A stretch of 64,000 nucleotides of DNA from Sphingobacterium zeae (GCF_030818895.1 NZ_JAUTBA010000001.1:434001-498000); one strand, 5' to 3'. Shown: positions 16,775-25,508, numbered from the stretch's first letter. Notes: generated by a model not told the origin, from the sequence alone. Program-made: numbers and translations.

Positions 16775-17386
16775 TCAATCCAGGCGAGGTAAGTATAAAC
16801 GATATTTAACGGCCGTCATTCGTATAAAAAATACGACTGCAGCTCCGATAAATGCTGCCCATGAAATATCAAAATCAAGGTGCACCAATAAAATATAGAT
16901 GAGACCACCACCTAAGCAGGCGGTAGCATATACTTCTTTTTTAAAGATGAGTGGTGTTTCATTCAAAAGTACATCGCGTGTCATGCCTCCACATACTGCG
17001 GTAAACATTCCAAAGATAATGGCAGCATAGGTATTACTTTCATAGTTGAGTGACTTTTGTACCCCTAGTATGGTAAAAAAGCTAATTCCGATGGCATCAA
17101 AAAGTGTTAATGTACGATAATAACCATACAACTGTCTATTGAAGATAATGGCAATTAAAATTCCGATGAAAATAGCGATGAGATAATTGCTGTCATTTAC
17201 CCAGACTGGGCGCAGATTTAAAAAAATGTCCCGCATTGATCCCCCGCCAATGGCGGTAACAAAACCTAAAAAGGCCGCTCCAAAAATATCAATATCCTTA
17301 CGTTTTGCTGACAGGGTACCTGATATTGCAAAAAATAAAGTGCCAAGCAAATCGCTTAGATAAAAATAGTTGGCATCTGTAATCAT
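16775..17386 (-). CDS. TRIC-type cation channel family protein (UPF0126)
   Basis: A 203-aa membrane protein with about seven hydrophobic segments arranged as two related halves. Each half carries the family motif: TAIGGGSMRDIFLN in the first and TAVCGGMTRDVLLNE in the second, where the glycine-rich loop and the RD pair recur. This is the prokaryotic TRIC/YadS architecture; prokaryotic homologs are known as trimeric potassium-permeable channels. The physiological role here is unknown. It lies alone on the minus strand, after the small gene remnant that follows the BamA-like gene. Confidence 0.9.
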   Translation of the reverse strand: MITDANYFYLSDLLGTLFFAISGTLSAKRKDIDIFGAAFLGFVTAIGGGSMRDIFLNLRPVWVNDSNYLIAIFIGILIAIIFNRQLYGYYRTLTLFDAIGISFFTILGVQKSLNYESNTYAAIIFGMFTAVCGGMTRDVLLNETPLIFKKEVYATACLGGGLIYILLVHLDFDISWAAFIGAAVVFFIRMTAVKYRLYLPRLD

Positions 17387-17513
17387 GGTAATCCTTTTAA
17401 GTAATTTTCATTATAATCTCCAGTTGGTGCCGCATTGTATAGAAGCACTGCCAATTGGAACAACTTCCCTTCCATGGACAAATTTAAGAGAAATCCTGAT
17501 AGTTTAAATTCAC

Positions 17514-17674
17514 CTAAAAGCAAATTGCTTTTAGGCTGACAGGGCCTTGTGCATCCTCCAATCTTAAGTGCTCGATGATCCCATCAATGATGTCCGTATC
17601 ATGCAGGGGGTGTATACATAATATAAGATCTTCTAGAATTTCAACTGATCACTGCATTTGAAAAAAATTACCAT
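17514..17674 (-). pseudogene. Small ORF apparently broken by a one-base frameshift
   Basis: ATG 17674 begins MVIFFKCSDQLKF and then stops at TAG. The adjacent frame continues without interruption as EDLILCIHPLHDTDIIDGII, then EHLRLEDAQGPVSLKAICF, to TAG 17514. Inserting one base near 17636 would join the two into a protein of about 58 aa of ordinary composition. The stop falls in a perfect hairpin (17513-17523 with 17525-17535), a usual arrangement for real gene ends here. I do not know the family. The downstream half has no start codon of its own. It could be a decayed gene, a sequence error, or chance. Confidence 0.4.
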
Positions 17675-17727
17675 TAATATACTTTTTTTTGTTCGTTCCA
17701 ATGGAAAGAGCAGAAAGATTTAAAATT

Positions 17728-20328
17728 TTAGAAGCGGAAACCTGTACTGAAATAAGGGTACCAGCCTTCATCCGATCTTGTCATCACAAAATGCAAGGGA
17801 AGTGCATTTGCGACGATGTAATATACGCCCCCACCCACACCTTGATGAAACTTACCACTATTGTAGCCTTTTGCCCATACTTTACCAATATCGTACATGC
17901 CCATGAGTCCGAATTCACCTGGAAGAACATAGCTCTTGACATCCTTTATTTTAAGACGTGCCTCTAAATTATTGTAAAGCATCTGCTGTCCTGCAAATCG
18001 ATATTGGCGAAACCCTCTAAGGTTTTCGTGACCGCCTAGAAATAAATATTGATAGAATGTAGGATTTCCGACAACTGCTCCCCCGCCCGTTCTGTTGGCG
18101 AATATAATGCCTTTATTGAGTACACTAAAATATCCAGTTATCGCAGCATTTAACTGCGCCGAATTTTTTGAATACTGATTGAGTCCAAAATAAGAATTCA
18201 AATCGGCTTTGATATAGATTCCTTTACTTGGATTAATCTTTCGATTGCGTGAGTCTTGTGTTAAAAAAGCATTGATACCTGCAAAAGCTTTGTCTTTTGT
18301 AATTGACAGGCTATCGTAAGAATGTAAAGCCTGAGGATTTAGAATAAATCGATCTTCATTCTCATTTGGATCTAAGTGATAAAATTGGATATGTGGACCT
18401 ACGGCAATGTTTAATGTGGATGAAGGTTTCCATCTTAACTGTGGATTGATATTGAAGATATTAAATCTGCTTCGGTAATATTTTGCACCATACTGTTCCT
18501 TTAAAAATGGTGAGTTATTTCCTACGCCGAAGAAATTCTGTGTGTTGTCAGGAGCTTTTGCTAAGGCATCGATAACAATATCAGCATCGCCGGCGGCAGC
18601 AGTCCATTCGCCTCTATAGTGAATTTTATACGCTCCAGTGCGAAAGGCGGTTGCTACGGTGAGCTGTTGCCTATAGGTAAAGGGGCTTTTTCTAAAGCCA
18701 CGCTGATGTGTGTAAGCTGCTCCGAGTCCGAGGGAAATACCGTCGTCTGCATTATAGCCGGCAGTAACCAAGGGAAGCCAAGTATTGTACAAGTTTACCG
18801 GAACAAATTGTGTATTGATGCTATCTTGGGCATAATGAAGCTTTATTTTGTTCTTTTCACCGAGCATAACAGAATTTTTAGTGTTTTCGTAAAGATGTAT
18901 CCTTGATCTGCTCTGATTGATAGTATAAGTCTTTGGTGTGCTATCGCCTATAATTCTTAGTTTGATGGGAGATTGTGCATTGTCGATGAAAACAGAATCT
19001 TTTCCATCACCTAAATAAAGGCGAATCTCTTTTGTAAGGGTATTTTTGTAGGTTTTGTCCATCAAAGTTTTGGTGACTTTGCCCACTTTGTTGATCTTCG
19101 AAACTTTGACTTTTAAGTTTTTACTTCCGGTGCTCCATATTTCTACTTTTTCGTTTTTGTCGCTGAGATGAATATCGACAATGTTATTGATAAAATTGTA
19201 ATACTCTTCCATCGCAGTGGGCAGTGCATCACGGCGGCTTTGAAGTGTTTTGAAGATTTGTTCTCCACGAATAGTAATGGATGACTGCGGGAGGCTGTGT
19301 ACGGATTGCCATAACACAGAATCTGTGAGGCGTGCTACAAATTGCTTGACCTCTTTCGTCCATTCCCTGTGGGAGAGCTGGTTGCTCGGATGAGCATTTA
19401 AGAATCGCGATTTGAAAAGAGAATAGCGAATGTCGGGAATGCCCATTGTGAATCCTTGCATGACCGGATTGACAAATTGCTGATAGATGTCTTTCATCAG
19501 GAAACCTTGCGTGACACGCAGTGCCTGGTCGCGATCGCGGGGAATAGGAATATAGTCTTTATCCTGATCTGTGCTATCTTGATTCTCATCGTACCATCGC
19601 CATTGATCCTCATGTCGGTCCCAATCACTGACCAGTACATCCAACATCCTTGCGCGTAGGTACGCTTTGGCTTTAAAATTGTCGTCATTATCTTCCTGCA
19701 ACTTTCGCACAGTTTTAGGACTATTGTCTGAATCTCCGAGCGGTTCACGCTCCTCCAGTAGAGCTACTGTATGTTCAAAAAGTGGAGCATATTCGCCTAA
19801 TAGGCTATCTTGTGCTACAACGCCAATGATTGGATGAGCGTGTGCGACGTTTACGGCATTGGCCAAGGCGGGTATCATCAGCGCGGAATAGGGATGCTGG
19901 GCACTGGTGGCATCATCCAATACATCCTGCACAAAGGTACCATGCAATTCTTCTGGTATAAGGGATTCAGTTCTTTTATTGACCGATCGCAACGCCCATT
20001 CCCTTCCCATAGAATCTGTTAGTCTTAAAGAAACCGATTGCATTCCACCGCCTTGTTTAACAGGACGCAGACCCCCATATAATGTTGAAAGTTGAAGCAG
20101 CGGCAGAGTGGTTTCCGCAGCCCATTCTTTGCGGTAGTTTTCGCCAAGGAAGAACTTTTTGAATTTACTGGCTTTACCATATTTTGCATTTGCAACGATA
20201 CTTACACTGTCCTTGATGACGGTTTTAGCAAAGGACTTACCCTGCTGTGCAGGTGACTGTGTATGTTTTTGTTGTGAATAAACATGACTAGCAAGAAAAA
20301 TAAGAAAGAATGGTACAACCTTTTGCAT
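17728..20328 (-). CDS. BamA-like outer-membrane barrel with kinase-like N-terminal module
   Basis: The 866-aa product has a signal peptide (ending HVYSQQ). The C-terminal ~370 residues form a surface-antigen (BamA/TamA) barrel: NPQLRWKPSSTLNIAVGPHI, GGHENLRGFRQYRFAGQQML (the lid-loop RGF motif) and a terminal aromatic GFRF. The N-terminal ~280 residues carry what looks like an atypical kinase fold: glycine-rich KQGGGMQSVSLRL, a candidate beta-3 lysine in REWALRSVNK (Lys118), DVLVSDWDRHEDQW (Asp237/His239) in place of the catalytic loop, and PIPRDRDQAL (Asp265/267) for metal. CotH and FAM20 kinases have loops of this sort. I see no POTRA domain. It follows the SdiA-regulated-type lipoprotein gene after 2 bases, so they share a transcript. 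The kinase assignment is inference. Confidence 0.8.
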   Translation of the reverse strand: MQKVVPFFLIFLASHVYSQQKHTQSPAQQGKSFAKTVIKDSVSIVANAKYGKASKFKKFFLGENYRKEWAAETTLPLLQLSTLYGGLRPVKQGGGMQSVSLRLTDSMGREWALRSVNKRTESLIPEELHGTFVQDVLDDATSAQHPYSALMIPALANAVNVAHAHPIIGVVAQDSLLGEYAPLFEHTVALLEEREPLGDSDNSPKTVRKLQEDNDDNFKAKAYLRARMLDVLVSDWDRHEDQWRWYDENQDSTDQDKDYIPIPRDRDQALRVTQGFLMKDIYQQFVNPVMQGFTMGIPDIRYSLFKSRFLNAHPSNQLSHREWTKEVKQFVARLTDSVLWQSVHSLPQSSITIRGEQIFKTLQSRRDALPTAMEEYYNFINNIVDIHLSDKNEKVEIWSTGSKNLKVKVSKINKVGKVTKTLMDKTYKNTLTKEIRLYLGDGKDSVFIDNAQSPIKLRIIGDSTPKTYTINQSRSRIHLYENTKNSVMLGEKNKIKLHYAQDSINTQFVPVNLYNTWLPLVTAGYNADDGISLGLGAAYTHQRGFRKSPFTYRQQLTVATAFRTGAYKIHYRGEWTAAAGDADIVIDALAKAPDNTQNFFGVGNNSPFLKEQYGAKYYRSRFNIFNINPQLRWKPSSTLNIAVGPHIQFYHLDPNENEDRFILNPQALHSYDSLSITKDKAFAGINAFLTQDSRNRKINPSKGIYIKADLNSYFGLNQYSKNSAQLNAAITGYFSVLNKGIIFANRTGGGAVVGNPTFYQYLFLGGHENLRGFRQYRFAGQQMLYNNLEARLKIKDVKSYVLPGEFGLMGMYDIGKVWAKGYNSGKFHQGVGGGVYYIVANALPLHFVMTRSDEGWYPYFSTGFRF

Positions 20329-20330
20329 GC

Positions 20331-21224
20331 CTATTTTTGTTCAAATTTATAAATGATCCCTTTATCCTGATTACCGGCTTCGCTGCTGACGTAAAGATTG
20401 AATTTTGAATCAAAGTTAATGCCTTCAGGTTGAGGGAAGATCTTCGGATCTAATGGAGAGAGCGATTTTACACGAAAATTCTCATCGGTGACCACAAGGG
20501 TTTTGTCGACAGAAGATAAGATATACCATTCCTTACTGTCTGCTTTTTTAGCTAACGCGGAGGGTTTGAACGTTTTCTTAATTTTAGCATCAAATGCCTG
20601 AAGTTGATCAAGCTGGATGGCAAATTCTCCTTTCGGCTGAAATTGACCATGCTCGTCAATTGAAAAGACATAGCCAGAGGTTTGCGGTTGTTTTCTATCG
20701 ACCTTGCATTCTTTACATAATACGTATGCCTGGTTACTTTCGCGGTCAACAAAAAGTCCCTCGTACTCTCCTTTTGGGAGTAAATTTTTCTGTTCAACAA
20801 CGTTTTTTATATCGTCCTTTTCGGCAATCGGAAAGGAATAGATGCTGCCATTGCTCTTTAAGATAAAGAAATGTGTATTGCTTATCGAGATATCCTCATA
20901 GTCGCCATCTTTTCCGAAAGGGTTGAACGTGACTTTTTGTGTCGGTTGGTTAAACTTATAAAGAAAGCCCTGCTCGTCTTGGATGGCATAAATATCGTCA
21001 TCCTGTCCCGCGAGGAAGGCTATTCCGGATATTTCTAACAATTCGTCTGGCAAACTCATTTTTATGCCCGAAGATAACGCATAGGGTATTTGTTGCGGTT
21101 TTTCAGCTTGAACATGAGCGAGCTTGTTGTTATTTTCCTTGGCTGTATTATTCGGGTTGCAGGCGAGAAAAATAGCCGAGACTAGACTTAAGATAGCTGT
21201 TGTATGTAGGATGGGCTTTTTCAT
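20331..21224 (-). CDS. SdiA-regulated-type lipoprotein
   Basis: A 297-aa lipoprotein: signal plus lipobox FLAC at residues 19-22, followed by an Asn/Lys-rich spacer. The remaining beta-rich part has the repeat pattern of a YjiK/SdiA-regulated propeller: LPDELLEISGIAFLAGQDDD, IYAIQDEQGFLYKFN, NLLPKGEYEGLFVD, KPSALAKKADSKEWYILSS and FPQPEGINFDSKFNLYVSSE. Such proteins act outside the cytoplasm, with no known enzymatic activity. It sits 98 bases downstream of ppk1 and only 2 bases upstream of the BamA-like gene, so it is probably co-expressed with the latter and may form a complex with it. Confidence 0.8.
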   Translation of the reverse strand: MKKPILHTTAILSLVSAIFLACNPNNTAKENNNKLAHVQAEKPQQIPYALSSGIKMSLPDELLEISGIAFLAGQDDDIYAIQDEQGFLYKFNQPTQKVTFNPFGKDGDYEDISISNTHFFILKSNGSIYSFPIAEKDDIKNVVEQKNLLPKGEYEGLFVDRESNQAYVLCKECKVDRKQPQTSGYVFSIDEHGQFQPKGEFAIQLDQLQAFDAKIKKTFKPSALAKKADSKEWYILSSVDKTLVVTDENFRVKSLSPLDPKIFPQPEGINFDSKFNLYVSSEAGNQDKGIIYKFEQK

Positions 21225-21322
21225 ATTTCTATTATTATATTTTCAATTGATGTGGTCGGGGCGTTTCAGAACGAGCTTAGATGCCATGTTTTTAGAGTCG
21301 GACTTTCAAGTTACTTATGTTG

Positions 21323-23368
21323 TTATGAATTACTTAACTGAATAGATATACGGTTCCATTTAGCTTTTAAATAATCAAGGATTTGCTGTTGCGAAACATT
21401 TTTATGCTGTGTTTCTATCGCTTGGTTTTGCCCCTTGTCATTCAGTGATGTAGCTTCGGTGTCGTCCGAAAACTGGATATCGAACATCTCCTGTATTTGA
21501 TGTGCCAATTTCGGATCCAGTAACGGAAAACAGGTTTCTATACGGCGGTAAATGTTACGGTTCATCCAGTCTGATGAGCCGAGATAAACGAGCGTTTGGG
21601 TCTGATATTGAAAAATAAATATTCTTCCGTGTTCTAAATATCTTCCTACAATCCTTTTCACGGTGATGTTTTCACTTAGTTCTGGTACCTGCGGTTTTAG
21701 TCTGCAGATACCCCTGATCAACAACTCTAGCCGTACGCCTGCCCGGCTCGCTTCATATAATTTCTTGATTAACGATTCTTCTTCCAGATTGTTTAATTTA
21801 ATTTTTATTGTTGTTGGAGCTCCAGCTTGAGCTGCATGGATGGCTTTGTCAATCAGCTCTAAAAACGTAAGCTTGAGGTTGAACTGTGCTACTAGTAGAT
21901 GCTTAAATGATAGTTCATTTGGGTTGTGGGGTTTCCTTCGGGCTGGAAGAAACTCAAATAGCAAATTTAATTCTTGGGTCAGCAGCTTATTGGAAGTGAT
22001 GAGGAAATAGTCTGTATAAACCTTAGCTGTTTTTTCGTTTAGATTTCCTGTACCCAGTAAAGCACTTTGTAGACCTGCCTGACGTTTGACCAGTGCTATT
22101 TTGGCATGAACTTTTAAGTTTGGGATACTGTAGGTGATTTTGACGCCCTGTTCTTTCATTAACCGAGCCCAATGAATATTATTCGCTTCATCAAAGCGCG
22201 CTTTCAATTCGACAAATACATTGACTCTTTTTCCATTTTTTGCTGCGGTAGCGAGTGCCTGTGCAATACGCGAATCACCGGCGATACGGTATAAGGTCGT
22301 GTAAATCTCATCTACGGTTGGATCTATCGCAGCTTCATTAAAAAAACGCAGTATGGGGTCGAACGATTCATAGGGAGCACAGATTAACAGATCTTCTCGG
22401 TCTATTTGGTCAAAGATAGATTCCCTGAAATTCTGATTCTTATTGATTTGCAGCTGTTTTGGATAAGAAAGTTCCGCTATTTTAATCGGAAATGAAAACA
22501 GATCTTTCAGATTGTGATAGTTTCCGCCTTCAACAATGCTACTTTTCCGTAGGTCGAATAAGGTTGCCAGTCTTTCAATTAGCCGCTCTGGTAGATTAGG
22601 TTGATAAAGAAAGCGCGTCGCATAGCCAAGATCACGTTTATTGAGCTCCGCTTCGATTTTCTGTGCAATATCTCCTTCAAATTCGTCTTGAAGATTTAAC
22701 TCGGCATCTCTTGTGATTTTAAAGGAATAGAAACTTAATGATAAATTTCGTATAACCGTGGGCAGAAATGCTTTGATAATATCATCTATTAGGACAACAT
22801 ATTTGCCGCTATTGGTCTCGCAGGTGAAAAATCGACTGATATAGTTTGATGGGATGTTTAGAAAAGTTACTGCTCCTGTATTTTCATCCTCAACGGCGAA
22901 GTATAGCTGATTATTGTCTGGAAAAAATGACGTATCATCGATCGGAATAATTTGCAGATAGGAAGCAATTGTATTGAAGAAATAGTGTGCAGTTAGGCCA
23001 TTTATTTCTGCTGGGATAGCTTGGTTGTAAATAAAAAATATACTTTCTTTCGCTAATTCTTGAATAATATCAGTGAGTAGGAACCCGAATTTTTCCTGTT
23101 GTTTGTGGATGAATTTTGACGCTTTTTTATATGTAGCGATGTCTATGTTAGGGATGAGCTGCTGCGGATTTTGTTTTATTATCTTTTTTCCAGCCATCAG
23201 TACAGGCATTCTAACGCGATAAAATTCATCGAGATTGGATGAAAAAATAGCTAGAAATTGCAGTTTTTCCAATAGAGGGACCTCTTTACGACCGGCTTGG
23301 TCAAGGACCCTATCGTTAAACGACAACCAGCTAATGTCTCTGTTGATATAAAGATCTTTCTTCGTCAT
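21323..23368 (-). CDS. ppk1: Polyphosphate kinase 1
   Basis: Makes long polyphosphate chains from ATP. The 681-aa product has all four PPK1 domains: N domain with YINRDISWLSFNDRVLDQAG, head domain, and the C1/C2 domains with IYTTLYRIAGDSRIAQAL and the autophosphorylated histidine in LKVHAKIALV (about His421). A second conserved histidine lies in YLEHGRIFIF. I place the start at ATG 23368; an upstream ATG at 23410 would only add 14 residues not found at this family's N-terminus. The gene lies between the HD-PycTM-like protein and the SdiA-regulated lipoprotein. No exopolyphosphatase is adjacent. Confidence 0.96.
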   Translation of the reverse strand: MTKKDLYINRDISWLSFNDRVLDQAGRKEVPLLEKLQFLAIFSSNLDEFYRVRMPVLMAGKKIIKQNPQQLIPNIDIATYKKASKFIHKQQEKFGFLLTDIIQELAKESIFFIYNQAIPAEINGLTAHYFFNTIASYLQIIPIDDTSFFPDNNQLYFAVEDENTGAVTFLNIPSNYISRFFTCETNSGKYVVLIDDIIKAFLPTVIRNLSLSFYSFKITRDAELNLQDEFEGDIAQKIEAELNKRDLGYATRFLYQPNLPERLIERLATLFDLRKSSIVEGGNYHNLKDLFSFPIKIAELSYPKQLQINKNQNFRESIFDQIDREDLLICAPYESFDPILRFFNEAAIDPTVDEIYTTLYRIAGDSRIAQALATAAKNGKRVNVFVELKARFDEANNIHWARLMKEQGVKITYSIPNLKVHAKIALVKRQAGLQSALLGTGNLNEKTAKVYTDYFLITSNKLLTQELNLLFEFLPARRKPHNPNELSFKHLLVAQFNLKLTFLELIDKAIHAAQAGAPTTIKIKLNNLEEESLIKKLYEASRAGVRLELLIRGICRLKPQVPELSENITVKRIVGRYLEHGRIFIFQYQTQTLVYLGSSDWMNRNIYRRIETCFPLLDPKLAHQIQEMFDIQFSDDTEATSLNDKGQNQAIETQHKNVSQQQILDYLKAKWNRISIQLSNS

Positions 23369-23526
23369 CCGTATAAGTTTTTTGTTATGGCAGTTTATTT
23401 GGGAAAACATCGATACTTGATGTTGGCCTATTGTAAGCTAATGATTGAATTCATTGGAATTTTTGGATAAAAAAAAGAAAGTACATAGATTTGATTATGA
23501 AGTATTTAGACAGTCTTTATCGGAAA

Positions 23527-24711
23527 TTAAAATAGGGTGGCTCCGATAAAAGAAACGACTGATATTACAAGGCCAAACATAAAAACTCCATATGCGTATC
23601 GTAGAAGTTTGTATTTCCTTCCTAATACCACCCCTTGTGAATAGACATCCTTTGTGAGCATGCCATATAGAAACTCAGAATCGACCATTACCTTTTGCAT
23701 ACCCTCGTTGTAATCATCGAGTTTCATTTTGTAAAAATTACCAAAAAAGAGCAGATTGACTGATTTTTGTTGAATTTCGTCTTTTGAAAATTTACCGGAT
23801 GGAATTTTAGGAATTGTAGAGAGTATAGCCATCACCATGGTGGCTACCACGGCAGTTGTTAAGATAATTGTTGGGATTATAAGGTGTTCGTTTGCATCTA
23901 GTTTTCGAAATAAAACTGCAATGACGACAGAAAGGATAATAGAATTCACGGTTAATAAAATATTAGCCTTATTGTCTGCCATATCACTTAATCGCTGATT
24001 GTTTGATGAAGTAATCCGGAACATGGTCTCTATTCCGCGTTCAGGCTTGCCACTTTTCTCTTTGTCTTTCTTATCTTCTTTTTTATTTTCTTTGTTTTTC
24101 TTGATGGATTTCTCTTGTTTTTTTTCCAGTTCTTTTAAATTCATCTCCTTTTTGGCATTAAGTTTTTGTTGTGCATATTCGGTATGGTAATGATGGCTCA
24201 TTAGGAGTTTGATCGTACCGGCTCGCCATACATCTTTGTCAATCTCTTTTCCTAACACCGCTTCCGCTTCTGCTTTCATAAGTTTATTTCTAGTAACAAA
24301 ATCATCACTTCCAAAATGAAATAAGTCAGCATCGCAGAGAATTTGCTCAAGCAGATTTGTTGGATCCTGAGGCATTCGAGTTGCTAAAATACAACCTTTA
24401 ATTTTTTCCTGTATGCCCTGCGGTATACCTTTTTCTCTCAGAAATTCCAAAGCAATTTCGACACTTCTCTTTTCATGGCCAATGGCATTGTTGGATTGAA
24501 CGTATCCAAGATCATGAAAGTAGGCCGCGCTAATAACAATAAAGTGATCCTCCTCTCCTAATTGATAATTCAGTAAAATTTCCTCCGCCGAACTTACAAC
24601 GGAACGTGTGTGTATCGTATTATGGAAGCAGTGGCAGACTGAAATATTTTCTGTAATATAATTTTCAGCGTATTCTTCTACCTGTTTTAAAAGCTGAGCA
24701 TAATCTATCAT
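23527..24711 (-). CDS. HD-domain protein fused to a Pycsar-effector-like membrane domain
   Basis: The 394-aa product has an N-terminal HD phosphohydrolase fold: HNTIH (His34), SAAYFHDLGYV with the HD pair (His66, Asp67), HxxRS, and CDADLFHFG (Asp127/129). A Lys/Glu-rich linker (about residues 184-224) follows. The C-terminal part has the Pycsar-effector-type membrane domain: RLSDMADNKANILLTVNS, a membrane segment at 251-268, two more at 279-297 and 372-392, and FFGNFYKM between them. The last domain binds cyclic UMP or CMP in known Pycsar defence effectors; I see no uridylate or cytidylate cyclase next to it, so a housekeeping variant is possible. It lies upstream of ppk1 on the same strand. 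Confidence 0.8.
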   Translation of the reverse strand: MIDYAQLLKQVEEYAENYITENISVCHCFHNTIHTRSVVSSAEEILLNYQLGEEDHFIVISAAYFHDLGYVQSNNAIGHEKRSVEIALEFLREKGIPQGIQEKIKGCILATRMPQDPTNLLEQILCDADLFHFGSDDFVTRNKLMKAEAEAVLGKEIDKDVWRAGTIKLLMSHHYHTEYAQQKLNAKKEMNLKELEKKQEKSIKKNKENKKEDKKDKEKSGKPERGIETMFRITSSNNQRLSDMADNKANILLTVNSIILSVVIAVLFRKLDANEHLIIPTIILTTAVVATMVMAILSTIPKIPSGKFSKDEIQQKSVNLLFFGNFYKMKLDDYNEGMQKVMVDSEFLYGMLTKDVYSQGVVLGRKYKLLRYAYGVFMFGLVISVVSFIGATLF

Positions 24712-25037
24712 GGATCAATATGATTTTATTTCGAATAAAGGTATCTTTAATATCTTTAATTTCTTAAAAATAAGGCCTTCTTATTATGTATTAACCTACA
24801 TCAAATTTACAGAAAAAAGAGCTATTACAATAGCGATTAATTCTCTGCGCTATAATAAATACATTATTGGTATAACCAGATGGCTAATCCACTAATATTT
24901 CCATATAATACATCTCCTTGATGGGGTTTTGCCTAGATAAAGATGAAGTGAATACGATGTTTCAGGCTAATAATGTATCAATTTTACTCTTTTTATCCCT
25001 TAGTGTAGTTTTTGTTTACCTATAGCTTAGCCTTAAG

Positions 25038-25074
25038 TTAGGTTTAGTATGGGTTAAACCTATACTAAACCTAA
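25038..25074. repeat. 18-bp inverted repeat with adjacent short direct repeats
   Basis: TTAGGTTTAGTATGGGTT (25038-25055) and AACCTATACTAAACCTAA (25057-25074) are inverted repeats with one mismatch and a single-base centre. To the right, ACTAACCCTAA, ACTAAACCCTAA and ACTAACCTATA follow in tandem to about 25107. The block has no gene. It may form a strong hairpin or cruciform on DNA or RNA. Confidence 0.8.
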
Positions 25075-25140
25075 ACTAACCCTAACTAAACCCTAAACTA
25101 ACCTATAACATGATAGCGTCTTTGATGCCTTCGATCGGCC

Positions 25141-25330
25141 GTCCTATACTACGCATTCGGCAGGCCGTTTACATTCAGCTCGGCGCTGTCTGCTGCATAC
25201 AACCTGTGAAAGATACCTCGCTGTACTCCCCTGCCCGCAGAACCTTTCACCGGCCATCTTTCCCTGCAGTTCTGCTCCGGTAGGGCCCTTTCGAAAAAGA
25301 ATCTCCCATCCTTCCAGGCAGTTATGTCCA
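25141..25330 (-). pseudogene. Probable degraded FecR-type anti-sigma C-terminal fragment
   Basis: Read on the minus strand from 25330, one frame gives DITAWKDGRFFFERALPEQN, then after disrupted sequence YAADSAELNVNGLPNA before a stop. A neighbouring frame gives RYLSQVV where the first gives RGIFHRL. Together these match the order of motifs of the FecR C-terminal domain (xAWKxGxFxFxxA, then the RWYxV site, then LxxVLxxAxxAxLxVNG). The RWY segment and the intact frame are lost, and no start or N-terminal part exists nearby. The GC content is higher than in the surroundings. It probably is the relic of a fecR gene of a TonB/ECF-sigma locus. Confidence 0.5.
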
Positions 25331-25356
25331 AAATGAAAGAAATAAGAACAAAAGGC

Positions 25357-25388
25357 TTGGAAGTTTGTTTGTAAACTTCCTATCTTTG
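25357..25388 (+). promoter_or_regulatory. rRNA operon promoter P1
   Basis: TTGG (25357-25360), a 20-base spacer and TATCTTTG (25381-25388) form a Bacteroidota -33/-7 promoter about 400 bases upstream of the 16S gene. Confidence 0.7.
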
Positions 25389-25508
25389 CACCACTCCGCA
25401 AGGGAGGAACGGTTGCTTCGAGAGAAGAAACCTTGAAAAAAGAAGGGTTTAATGTGAGTTAAACGCGGAAATCGAAAAAAAAGAAAAGAAAAAAAAGTTC
25501 ATAATTTT

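Noticed and set aside
23527..24711. Calling a complete Pycsar defence system
   Set aside because: No cyclase gene is present within the window, and the neighbours are housekeeping genes.
25038..25107. Telomere- or CRISPR-like interpretation of the CTAAAC repeats
   Set aside because: Units differ in length and sequence and have no spacers; no Cas genes lie in the window; a bacterial chromosome-end claim has no support.
25149..25401. Minus-strand open frames of 60-85 codons in the GC-rich patch upstream of the rRNA genes
   Set aside because: They are pieces of the presumed FecR relic in mixed frames without a proper start or full domain, so I list the region as a pseudogene, not as CDS.
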